From the NCBI GenBank assembly GCA_030699125.1, contig JAUYKM010000009.1:70358-108646 (forward strand): a stretch of 38,289 nucleotides of DNA, read 5' to 3'. A model generated the notes under the pieces. It did not search any database, was not told where the DNA came from, and saw only the letters and a program-made list of their open reading frames with translations. Source of the DNA: Candidatus Daviesbacteria bacterium. GTDB taxonomy: Bacteria; Patescibacteriota; Microgenomatia; Daviesbacterales; UBA10151. Both the position numbers and the translations under genes were made by a program. Position 1 is the stretch's first letter. Each line of letters opens with the position of its first letter. Shown piece by piece: positions 30,681 through 36,939 of this stretch.

Positions 30681-32873
30681 ATGTCCATTAAAAATCTATC
30701 AGTCTTTTTCCCGCTTTATAATGAGGAAGGGAACGTGGTAGAAGATGTAAAAAGAGCAGTCAAAGTTCTGGAAAAGTTAAATTTGGAATATGAAATTATT
30801 CTGATTAATGATGGCTCAAATGATAGAACAGGTGAGGTTTCTGAAAGATTAGTGAAAGAAAATAAAAGAGTTAGGGTAATACATCATAAAACCAATTTAG
30901 GCTATGGAGAGGCTCTAAAGTCCGGTTTTTATAATGCCAAATATGACGTTATTGTTTATACGGATGGTGATGGTCAATTTGATTTTGCCGAGGTGGAAAA
31001 ATTCTTAGAAAAAATTGAAGACCATGATTTGGTCTTAGGTTACAGAATCAAAAGACAGGACCCCTTTTTTAGAATAGTTTTTAAAAAAGGCTGGAAGCTA
31101 TCTCTTTTAATTTTTTTTGGATTAACTTTTAAGGATGTTGATTGCGGGTTTAAGATGGTGACTCGCAAATTTTTGGAAAATATTCCTCATCTGGAGTCTA
31201 CCAGGGGTGCCATGATTAATGCAGAGCTTGCCATTAAAGCCAAAAAAGGTGGATTTAAAGTTACCCAAGTGGGAGTGAATCACTATCCTCGTCTTTCCGG
31301 TAAACCAACAGGAGCCAGCGTGAACGTAATTTTAAGATCTTATTTTGATCTATTAAGGTTGTGGTGGAAGCTAAAAGATCAAAAAATTTTATTCATTTTG
31401 CTGCTTATGGTTTTAACACTGGCAGCTTTTTTAAGATTCTATAGATTGGAGGAGTATATGACCTTTTTAGGAGATGAGGGCAGAGATGCCATTATTGTTA
31501 AAGATATTTTGACCGGAGTTAATTTCCCTCTGATCGGTCCACCTACCTCAGTTGGCAACATCTATCTGGGTCCTCTTTATTACTATATGATGGCTATTCC
31601 CATGGGAATATTTTGGCTAAATCCTGTAGCAGCAGCGGGGATGAATGCTTTGATTGGGGTGTTAACTGTGGGACTAATTTATTATTTAGGGAAAGTTTGG
31701 TTTACTAGGGTAGCGGCTCTGATCGCTGCCTTTCTTTATACCATCTCTCCTGTGACCATTACTTATTCCCGCTCTTCCTGGAACCCCAATCCAGCTCCTT
31801 TTTTTGCTTTGATCGCAATTTTTGGACTTTATAAAATGCACAAAAGTGGTAACTTTTTGTGGCTTATTTTAGTGGGAGTATCTTTTGCCGTTGCTTTACA
31901 GATGCATTACCTGGCGCTTATTTTAATCCCCATCGGAGGAATTTTATATTTTCATGAAATTTTATACAGATTGTCTAAAAAACAATATTTTAAAAATTTA
32001 GTTTCCGGAACTATCATAGGGATTTTGGTATTTTTTCTGATGATGTCCCCACTTTTTATATTCGATCTAAAACATGATTTTTTAAATTATAAAGCTGTAA
32101 CCCATCTACTTACTCAAAGTAATACTGTGGAACCAAACCCCCTGATGAGTCTAGTTCGGGTGCCGCAATTGTTTAGTCAAAATTTAGTCTCAAGATATGT
32201 GACAGCAGAAAATACTGTGATCACTTTTTCGATAGTTATTTTAGTCGTATTTATTCTTTTCTATGAGTTGCTCAAATGGTTTAAAACCAAAATAATTAAC
32301 TGGCCTATCTTGGCTCTTTTCGTATGGATGTTTGTTGGTCTCTTGGGCCTTTCTTTCTATAATCAGGATATATATGATCATTATTTGGGCTTTCTAAATC
32401 CGACGATATTTTTATTAATCGGTTATTCATCTGCTAAAGTACTCAAATTAAAAATTGATAAGTGGATAACGATTGTTCTAGTATCAGTTCTTCTTACTTC
32501 GCTTACTTTATTGAACTTGGAAAAAAATCCTCTGAAGTTTTCTCCCAATAATCAGCTTAAAAGAACTCAAGAGGTAGCTAAGTTTGTTATTAATCAGACA
32601 GAGGGCCAGCCTTTCAATTTTGCTCTTCTTTCAGAAAATAATTACGACTCAGCCTATCAGTTTTATCTGGATCAGTGTGGTCAAAAACCCAAAGTACTTC
32701 CTTTTGAAAAAACAGAACAACTGTTTGTGGTTTGTGAAGATAAAGTTTGCGATCCTATCTACAGTCCCAAACATGAGATTGCTGCTTTTGGCTGGACTAT
32801 GGTTGAAAAAATGTGGGAAGTGGAAAGATTGAGAGTTTATAAATTAGTTCATAATCCGGAGGAGAATCAGTAA
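30681..32873 (+). CDS. Fusion of GT2 polyprenyl-phosphate sugar synthase and GT-C transferase
   Basis: 730 aa. Residues ~1-230 form a GT2 domain (SVFFPLYNEEGNVVEDV, LINDGSNDRTGE, YTDGDGQFDFAEV, LGYRIKRQDPF, DVDCGFKM). After a TM (ILFILLLMVLTLAAFLRFY, ~238-256) a complete GT39-like GT-C module follows with FLGDEGRDAIIVKDIL and LIGPPTSVGNIYLGPLYYYM, about 11 TM segments and a short soluble tail. A plausible reading is that the GT2 half makes polyprenyl-phosphate sugar inside and the GT-C half uses it outside, in one polypeptide. Flipping of the lipid would still be needed. It starts at an ATG with a possible -10 (CATATT) just upstream. Confidence 0.9.
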   Translation: MSIKNLSVFFPLYNEEGNVVEDVKRAVKVLEKLNLEYEIILINDGSNDRTGEVSERLVKENKRVRVIHHKTNLGYGEALKSGFYNAKYDVIVYTDGDGQFDFAEVEKFLEKIEDHDLVLGYRIKRQDPFFRIVFKKGWKLSLLIFFGLTFKDVDCGFKMVTRKFLENIPHLESTRGAMINAELAIKAKKGGFKVTQVGVNHYPRLSGKPTGASVNVILRSYFDLLRLWWKLKDQKILFILLLMVLTLAAFLRFYRLEEYMTFLGDEGRDAIIVKDILTGVNFPLIGPPTSVGNIYLGPLYYYMMAIPMGIFWLNPVAAAGMNALIGVLTVGLIYYLGKVWFTRVAALIAAFLYTISPVTITYSRSSWNPNPAPFFALIAIFGLYKMHKSGNFLWLILVGVSFAVALQMHYLALILIPIGGILYFHEILYRLSKKQYFKNLVSGTIIGILVFFLMMSPLFIFDLKHDFLNYKAVTHLLTQSNTVEPNPLMSLVRVPQLFSQNLVSRYVTAENTVITFSIVILVVFILFYELLKWFKTKIINWPILALFVWMFVGLLGLSFYNQDIYDHYLGFLNPTIFLLIGYSSAKVLKLKIDKWITIVLVSVLLTSLTLLNLEKNPLKFSPNNQLKRTQEVAKFVINQTEGQPFNFALLSENNYDSAYQFYLDQCGQKPKVLPFEKTEQLFVVCEDKVCDPIYSPKHEIAAFGWTMVEKMWEVERLRVYKLVHNPEENQ

Positions 32874-32875
32874 TA

Positions 32876-32946
32876 TGTCATTCCTGCGGAAGCAGGAATC
32901 TATACTAATAATTATTTATGGATCCCGTATCAAGTACGGGATGACA
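32876..32946. repeat. Composite palindromic repeat element, copy B (71 bp)
   Basis: Same plan as 2826-2939: TGTCAT at the left end, ATTCCTGC-GGAA-GCAGGAAT, an AT-rich spacer, ATCCCGTA-TCAAG-TACGGGAT, and ATGACA at the right end. It lies between the fusion gene stop and the next GT2 gene, and its right end (ATGACAAAGGA) merges into the Shine-Dalgarno sequence AAAGGA of the GT2 gene at 32957. Confidence 0.8.
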
Positions 32947-32956
32947 AAGGAAACTT

Positions 32957-33724
32957 ATGAATAGCACTAAATTATCGGTGGTAATACCCTCATATAATGA
33001 GTCGGAAAACTTGAAAAAAGGAGTATTGGATGAGATTGAGGATTATTTGGAAAGGAGTGGACTGGAATATGAGGTAGTGATTGTTGATGATGGTTCAGAT
33101 GATGGCAGTAAGGAATTTGTTAAAAACTATATTTCAAAAAATACTAAATTTAAATTGATTGAAAATGCTCATGGGGGCAAAGCTATGGCGGTAATGACCG
33201 GGATGGAAAAAGCTTTGGGAGAAATTGTACTTTTTACTGATATGGATCAAGCTACTCCCATTGATCAACTGGATAAATTTATTCCCAAATTTTCCGCCAA
33301 AGGCGGACCAGCCTCTGGCTGGGATATAGTGATTGGCTCCAGAGCCGGCAGAAAAGGAGCGCCCTTTTTTAGAAAGCTTGCGGCATGGGGATTCTCTCTA
33401 CTGCAAAAAATTATCTTAGGGTTGCCCTTCAAAGATACCCAGTGTGGTTTTAAATCTTTTAATAAAAAATCAATTGATAAGATTATCCCTAAAATTAAAA
33501 AAGAATGGGGAGTGGTGCATTTTAAGGGAGGGGCAGTAAATGCCGGATTTGATGTGGAACTTTTATATTTGGCCAAAAAATATGGTTTTAAAATTGCCGA
33601 AGTGGACGTGGAGTGGAAGTATGTAGATACGGAAAGAGTACAGGTAATAAAAGATGCCGCCGCAGCCATCTATGATATGTTTAGAATCAGAATAAATGAT
33701 TTAAGAGGAAAGTACGGGCGGTAA
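32957..33724 (+). CDS. GT2 glycosyltransferase, dolichyl-phosphate glucosyltransferase-like
   Basis: 255 aa. SVVIPSYNESENLKKGV, VIVDDGSDDGSKEF, LFTDMDQATPIDQ (DxD-like metal site) and DIVIGSRAGRKGAPFFRKL match ALG5/GtrB-type enzymes that transfer glucose or mannose to a polyprenyl phosphate; QCGFKSFNKKSIDKI is the usual later motif. No TM anchor is evident. The stretch SAKGGPASG just before DIVIGSR is encoded by two perfect palindromes (33293-33322) and looks like an insertion into a loop. Good Shine-Dalgarno AAAGGA. The 3' end overlaps msrB on the opposite strand by 24 bp. Confidence 0.88.
   Translation: MNSTKLSVVIPSYNESENLKKGVLDEIEDYLERSGLEYEVVIVDDGSDDGSKEFVKNYISKNTKFKLIENAHGGKAMAVMTGMEKALGEIVLFTDMDQATPIDQLDKFIPKFSAKGGPASGWDIVIGSRAGRKGAPFFRKLAAWGFSLLQKIILGLPFKDTQCGFKSFNKKSIDKIIPKIKKEWGVVHFKGGAVNAGFDVELLYLAKKYGFKIAEVDVEWKYVDTERVQVIKDAAAAIYDMFRIRINDLRGKYGR
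33293..33322. repeat. Double palindrome inside the GT2 gene
   Basis: TCCGCC-AAA-GGCGGA (33293-33307) followed immediately by CCAGCC-TCT-GGCTGG (33308-33322): two perfect 6-bp stems with 3-nt loops, back to back, 30 bp, in frame. They encode about SAKGGPASGW. GC-rich against an AT-rich background. Confidence 0.8.
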
Positions 33725-34138
33725 TTTTTCATTTTTTGGAATAAATTTTATGGAAAGAGAATTAACACAGTGTCTGGTATTTTTTTCTGTCATATTCTCC
33801 CCCTTAAATTCATGACCTAAGTGAGCTCCACAATTGGCACACTGAATTTCAGTTCTTACCCCATCAGCATCAAGGATTCTTTTTAAAGAGTTTGGATACT
33901 CCTCATCAAATGAGGGCCAGCCGCATTTTGCATCAAATTTGGTTTCTGATGAAAAAAGCGGAGCATTACACTTTCTGCAGATAAAAGTTCCATCCTCATA
34001 AAAGCTATCATATTCTCCGGAAAACGGAGTCTCAGTCCCTTTTCCCTCAATAATATCTTCTTCCTGAGGAGTTAGTTTGTTATATCGCGAATGCGATACA
34101 AGAAGTTCGCGATGTAATCGTGAACGATTATACGGCAT
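33701..34138 (-). CDS. msrB: Peptide-methionine (R)-S-oxide reductase MsrB
   Basis: 145 aa. Repairs methionine-R-sulfoxide in proteins. Two CxxC zinc motifs (CRKC, CANC), CGWPSF, and the catalytic cysteine in RHCVNSLSIKF are all present; HLGHEF is also typical. The usual family start corresponds to SRYNKLTPQEEDII; here about 18 extra residues (MPYNRSRLHRELLVSH) precede it, encoded by palindromic DNA (34084-34130), and no other ATG is available closer in. The stop lies inside the 3' end of the GT2 gene on the other strand. Confidence 0.93.
   Translation of the reverse strand: MPYNRSRLHRELLVSHSRYNKLTPQEEDIIEGKGTETPFSGEYDSFYEDGTFICRKCNAPLFSSETKFDAKCGWPSFDEEYPNSLKRILDADGVRTEIQCANCGAHLGHEFKGENMTEKNTRHCVNSLSIKFIPKNEKLPPVLSS
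34084..34130. repeat. Palindromic repeats encoding the MsrB N-terminal extension
   Basis: ATCGCGA (34084-34090) pairs with TCGCGAT (34107-34113), and AATCG-TGAA-CGATT forms a small hairpin (34117-34130). They fall within the first ~18 codons of msrB, ahead of the conserved domain. Confidence 0.65.
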
Positions 34139-34160
34139 GGTTACATTATAACTTCTTTTG

Positions 34161-34179
34161 TGCTTTAATATGGGAAGAA
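34161..34179 (+). repeat. 19-bp direct repeat, copy 1
   Basis: TGCTTTAATATGGGAAGAA, identical to 34582-34600. Copy 2 forms the putative -10 (TTTAATAT) and Shine-Dalgarno (GGGAAG) of the small protein at 34604, but no gene follows copy 1, suggesting that a duplicated leader lost its gene or that a segment was inserted between copies. Confidence 0.75.
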
Positions 34180-34250
34180 CATTACCGAAAAAATAAATTT
34201 GATGTAAACAAAATAAGCCCGTTATAAACAGTCTTGATTTTTTCGTAAAC

Positions 34251-34334
34251 TCAAAAAATAAGCCCCCTATAAGCTAGGTGAGTTTCCTCACGCAAGGCAT
34301 GAAGCCTGCTTTCACTTATAGAGAGCTCGAATAC
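34251..34334 (-). ncRNA. Candidate structured RNA with three-way junction and terminator-like tail
   Basis: Read on the minus strand, AGCTCTCTATAAG (34327-34315) pairs with CTTATAGGGGGCT (34273-34261) in a continuous 13-bp stem including two G-U pairs. On the plus strand those two would be C-A mismatches, which favours the minus strand as the transcribed one. Inside are a hairpin GCAGGC-TTCAT-GCCTTGC (one bulge) and directly after it GTGAG-GAAA-CTCAC with a GNRA tetraloop. The closing stem is followed by TATTTTTT, as in an intrinsic terminator. A TATAAT on the minus strand (34426-34421) could start transcription near 34414. No match to a known riboswitch or ribozyme core was recognised. Confidence 0.5.
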
Positions 34335-34581
34335 ATTCTTATAATACCACTTTTTAAGAAATATCAGTATATACCAAATAAATAACCTCAAGGTGATATA
34401 TTTAGCCCTCCTTGACAAGTATTATATCGATAACTAACTATACCCTAGCCCTTAGTCCCTACCCATACTTCCGAAACTTTAGAACGAGGGTATCTCAAAA
34501 CATGACTTTTTGCTAAAATAAGCCATGAATGTTTACCCTGAGCATAGTCGAAGTGCTATAGTACTGAGTGTCATCGAAGTA

Positions 34582-34600
34582 TGCTTTAATATGGGAAGAA
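34582..34600 (+). repeat. 19-bp direct repeat, copy 2
   Basis: TGCTTTAATATGGGAAGAA, identical to 34161-34179. It contains a TTTAATAT -10-like sequence and a GGGAAG Shine-Dalgarno-like sequence just ahead of the ATG at 34604. Confidence 0.75.
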
Positions 34601-34603
34601 AAT

Positions 34604-34804
34604 ATGAGTTTAAATGAAGCAGATACAAGAGCAAAATTAATAACTACAGTCTTAACGCTTGTTGTAGGTGTAGGCAGTTTAATACACTTCTTGGAAGGTA
34701 ATAATATAGACGATGAGCCCGTTAAAATACCATTCACACCAACCTATACAATAACAAACTCAAGTTTTATTGGTACTGCCAGTACTACTACAACTACTTT
34801 GTAA
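34604..34804 (+). CDS. Small single-TM protein, unknown function
   Basis: 66 aa from the ATG at 34604 (MSLNEADTRAKLITTVL); the ORF-track start at 34568 lies in a dispersed repeat. One hydrophobic segment (LITTVLTLVVGVGSLIHFL) and a polar tail ending TASTTTTTL. GGGAAG is suitably placed upstream. It is followed 9 nt later by the remnant of a restriction-modification gene. No family recognised; moderate confidence that it is expressed. Confidence 0.5.
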   Translation: MSLNEADTRAKLITTVLTLVVGVGSLIHFLEGNNIDDEPVKIPFTPTYTITNSSFIGTASTTTTTL

Positions 34805-34813
34805 ATTAAAAAT

Positions 34814-35220
34814 ATGGAACAGACAAAACAAAAAATTAAAGAGCTTATCGATAAGTATATACAAGTTAAAGATTCTGGAAAATTAAAAAGTTATAGTGAA
34901 GAAGATACAAAAAAGGGTTTCATTGAACCTTTATTCGAAATTCTTGGATGGAATATAGGAAATAAGAACGAAGTTTCAACATATATAAGATAGATCATTC
35001 AGATAGAAAGCAGGGAGAAGATTATAATAATCTCTCATTATATGCGAAAAAAATGTTGGATATTTATAGAAATCTTCATAATGAAACTGAAGACTCAAAT
35101 AAATGGCAAGGATTGAAAGATGAAATAGAAAAACTTGATAAAAAAATTGATGAAGAAGTTTATAAACTCTACGGCCTAACGCCGGAAGAAATTGCAATTA
35201 TGGAAGAAGGTTTAAAGTAG
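34814..35220 (+). pseudogene. Internally deleted type IIG-like restriction-modification gene
   Basis: Two pieces of one family remain. From the ATG at 34814 to the TAG at 34991-34993 (59 aa) the sequence SEEDTKKGFIEPLFEILGWN with KNEVS matches the N-terminus of large Eco57I/TaqI-like or type I/IIG restriction enzymes. In another frame, from about 34984 to the TAG at 35218-35220, YKIDHSDRKQGEDYNN, LYAKKMLDIYRNL and IDEEVYKLYGLTPEEIAIME match the C-terminal end of the same class. The nuclease active site, the methyltransferase NPPY motif and the whole middle (normally hundreds of residues) are gone, so this is a deletion remnant with a frame change at the join near 34980. Neither piece reached the ORF-track length cut-off. 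Confidence 0.75.
35163..35188 (+). repeat. 26-bp direct repeat, copy 1 (in the R-M remnant)
   Basis: Includes CTACGGCCTAACGCCGGAAG, coding LYGLTPE of the restriction-modification C-terminus. An identical 26-bp copy lies at 36824-36849, so the BRO-like and exonuclease genes are bracketed by direct repeats. Confidence 0.8.
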
Positions 35221-35231
35221 CTCTTCGTATC

Positions 35232-35261
35232 TTGACTTTCGGGTAATTTTTGGGGTAATGT
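35232..35261 (+). promoter_or_regulatory. Promoter of the BRO/DinD-like gene
   Basis: TTGACT (35232-35237), an 18-bp spacer and TAATGT (35256-35261). The -10 ends 6 nt before the ATG at 35268, so the predicted transcript begins at or within 1-2 nt of the start codon (leaderless). Confidence 0.65.
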
Positions 35262-35267
35262 AAATCA

Positions 35268-36098
35268 ATGGATGCAAAATTAGTTGTTTTTGAAGGCAAG
35301 AAAATCCGCAGGCAATGGGATAAGAAGACCGAGAAATGGTTCTTCTCGGTGGTGGATGTAATTCAGATTCTCACTGATAGTACTATACCCCGAAGATACT
35401 GGTCCGATCTGAAAAACAAACTTATTCAGGAAGGAAGCGAGGTGTACGAAAAAATCGTACAACTGAAACTCGAATCACCGGACGGGAAAAAATATTTGAC
35501 TGATGTTGCTGATGTAGAAACGCTCCTCAGACTTATCCAGTCTGTACCAAGTCCAAAAGCAGAACCAATTAAACTTTGGCTTGCGAAAGTAGGATATGAG
35601 AGGTTGCAAGAAATAGCCGATCCAGAAAAATCCATAAACAGAGGAAGAACAAATTGGCAGAAATTAGGCAGAAGCCAGAAATGGATTCAGCAAAGAATGA
35701 TGGGTCAGGAAACCAGAAATAAGCTTACGGATTACTGGAAAACCCATGACGTCAAGAAAGAGAATGAGTATGCAATTTTAACAAATATTATTCATCAGGA
35801 ATGGAGTGATTTATCAGTTAAAGACCATAAGAACTTAAAAGGGTTAAAAACAGAGAACCTGCGCGACCATATGACGGAGGCAGAACTCATCTTTACGGCA
35901 CTGGCAGAATTATCAACCAGGCAGATTGCTGAAAATATGCAAACAAAGGGCTTGGAGAAAAATAAAATTCCGGCCAAAAAAGGCGGACGGATTGCTAAAA
36001 ATGCCAGACTGGAATTGGAACAAAGAAGCGGTAAAAAAGTTGTTTCAGGAGAAAATTTTAAGCTACCAGGAAAAAGCAAACCTAAAAAGTTACAATAA
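35268..36098 (+). CDS. BRO-N domain protein, DinD-like
   Basis: 276 aa. The N-terminal ~110 residues (VVFEGKKIRRQWDKKTEKWFFSVVDVIQILTDS, RRYWSDLKNKL, YLTDVADVETLLRLIQSVPSPKAEPIKLWLAKV) match the BRO-N domain of phage antirepressors and bacterial DNA-damage-inducible DinD-like proteins, probably DNA-binding. The C-terminal part (TEAELIFTALAELSTRQIAENM, GGRIAKNARLELEQRSGKKVV) matches the conserved tail of chromosomal DinD-like members. The codon use appears slightly richer in GC than its neighbours. It is located between 26-bp direct repeats, in keeping with a mobile cargo gene. Possible role in stress or phage-related regulation. Confidence 0.8.
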   Translation: MDAKLVVFEGKKIRRQWDKKTEKWFFSVVDVIQILTDSTIPRRYWSDLKNKLIQEGSEVYEKIVQLKLESPDGKKYLTDVADVETLLRLIQSVPSPKAEPIKLWLAKVGYERLQEIADPEKSINRGRTNWQKLGRSQKWIQQRMMGQETRNKLTDYWKTHDVKKENEYAILTNIIHQEWSDLSVKDHKNLKGLKTENLRDHMTEAELIFTALAELSTRQIAENMQTKGLEKNKIPAKKGGRIAKNARLELEQRSGKKVVSGENFKLPGKSKPKKLQ

Positions 36099-36102
36099 AC
36101 TT

Positions 36103-36177
36103 ATGTCTCAATATTACAATCCAAATCGTAAGAGAAATTTATATGATAAGGATTCAAGCTTTACAAATTATTTATGA
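36103..36177 (+). pseudogene. N-terminal remnant of a possible PD-(D/E)XK nuclease gene
   Basis: The 24-codon ORF MSQYYNPNRKRNLYDKDSSF resembles the N-terminus (YYNPNRxRNLYDP) that I recall from PD-(D/E)XK-family nucleases in Patescibacteria; the several-hundred-residue remainder is absent. The stop overlaps the exonuclease ATG as ATGA, preserving translational coupling. Recognition is from memory of a short motif, so confidence is limited. It could also be a short leader peptide. Confidence 0.4.
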
Positions 36178-36782
36178 ATAAAATCTTTTTAGATATAGAA
36201 ACAATTCCTGCTCATGAGAATAACCATGAACTCCTGCGTGAAATCCACCGCAAAAACACAGAGAAAAATTCAAGGATAGAAAAAGACTTTAAAAAATATT
36301 TAGCCCAAACTTCTTTTGATGGCGGGTTTGGTCAGATAGTCTGTATCTGTTATTCGATAAATGATGAGGCTATTGAAACATTAACTGGAAATGAAACTGA
36401 GATACTTCAAAAGTTTTGGAAAGTTGCAAAAGATATAGATTTGTTTATTGGGTTTAACATAATGGAGTTTGACTTGAGATTTATTTATCAAAGATCGATT
36501 GTGTTAAAAGTAAAACCAACAAAAGTTTTGAATTTTGCAAGATACAGAAATGATCCTATATATGACATTATGCACGAATGGAAAAGATGGAATATGACAA
36601 CTTCTATCTCCTTGGATACACTTGCAAAGATCCTTGGATTGCCCACCTCAAAAGATGGTGGTATTGAAGGGAAAGATGTAGCCCAAGCATACAAAGACGG
36701 AAGGATTGAAGAAATTTGTGAATATTGTGAGAGAGACGTCGAACTCACCAGAAAAATCTATAAAAGAATGATGTTTGAGTAA
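36174..36782 (+). CDS. DEDDy 3'-5' exonuclease (DNA polymerase B-like exonuclease domain)
   Basis: 202 aa RNase H-like exonuclease. Exo I FLDIETIP (D7, E9), Exo II IGFNIMEFDLRFI, and Exo III YCERDVELTRKIY (Y-x3-D) give the full DEDDy set, so it should be active on DNA or RNA. SISLDTLAKILGLPTSKDGG is typical of the family related to the DNA polymerase B exonuclease domain (PF10108-like). No polymerase domain is attached. The start overlaps the remnant ORF (ATGA). It lies within the direct-repeat-bracketed segment with the BRO-like gene. Confidence 0.85.
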   Translation: MNKIFLDIETIPAHENNHELLREIHRKNTEKNSRIEKDFKKYLAQTSFDGGFGQIVCICYSINDEAIETLTGNETEILQKFWKVAKDIDLFIGFNIMEFDLRFIYQRSIVLKVKPTKVLNFARYRNDPIYDIMHEWKRWNMTTSISLDTLAKILGLPTSKDGGIEGKDVAQAYKDGRIEEICEYCERDVELTRKIYKRMMFE

Positions 36783-36798
36783 ATAGCGAAAACCTTTA

Positions 36799-36902
36799 CA
36801 CACCTTGGAGGTGTGCAGAATAGTAAACTCTACGGCCTAACGCCGGAAGGACGTCAAACCAAGTCAGACTTGGTCAAACTTGGTAGTCGAGTTTGACTCG
36901 AC
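36799..36902. repeat. Row of three hairpins downstream of the exonuclease gene
   Basis: CACACCT-TGG-AGGTGTG (36799-36815), CCAAGT-CAG-ACTTGG (36859-36873) and GTCGAGT-TTG-ACTCGAC (36886-36902), all perfect stems with 3-nt loops. No T-runs follow, so they are poor intrinsic terminators and look more like palindromic dispersed elements. Copy 2 of the 26-bp direct repeat lies between the first two. Confidence 0.7.
36824..36849 (+). repeat. 26-bp direct repeat, copy 2
   Basis: Identical to 35163-35188. Here it reads SKLYGLTPEG in one frame, followed by unrelated codons and a TGA, so it looks like another scrap of the restriction-modification C-terminus or one end of an insertion duplication. Confidence 0.8.
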
Positions 36903-36926
36903 ACATTGGGATTTTAGACGAGATGG

Positions 36927-36932
36927 TATAAT
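36927..36932 (+). promoter_or_regulatory. -10 box of the DUF5674-like gene
   Basis: TATAAT ends 7 nt before the ATG at 36940, predicting a leaderless transcript. The best -35 candidate is TTGGGA at 36906-36911 with a short 15-bp spacer. Confidence 0.55.
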
Positions 36933-36939
36933 CAAACCC

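Larger units (their letters stand above)
34139..34603. other. Intergenic region msrB to small membrane protein, repeat-rich
   Basis: 465 bp without a credible protein gene. It holds one copy of a 19-bp direct repeat at each end (34161-34179 and 34582-34600), a predicted structured RNA on the minus strand (34251-34334), three copies of an AAAATAAGCC motif (about 34210, 34255, 34516), an inverted TACCCT/AGGGTA pair (about 34441 and 34487), and two tandem imperfect copies of a TGAGC...TCGAAGT dispersed repeat (34536-34582). Confidence 0.7.

Noticed and set aside
34261-34327. Plus-strand reading of the structured RNA candidate
   Set aside because: Two positions of the closing stem become C-A mismatches, the tetraloop becomes TTTC, and no U-tail follows on that strand.
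34322-34334. T-loop-like GCTCGAATAC considered as part of a tRNA gene
   Set aside because: No matching T-stem, acceptor stem or anticodon arm; the minus-strand stem-junction structure explains the region better.
34251-34334. Hammerhead, purine riboswitch, TPP or SRP RNA as identity for the RNA candidate
   Set aside because: The conserved cores of these classes (for example CUGAUGA, CUGAGA, or the SRP GGAAGGAAGC-type loop) are not present.
36880-36939. 20-residue N-terminal extension of the DUF5674-like protein
   Set aside because: Starts at a TTG inside a palindrome and precedes the TATAAT box; the ATG at 36940 matches the family start.
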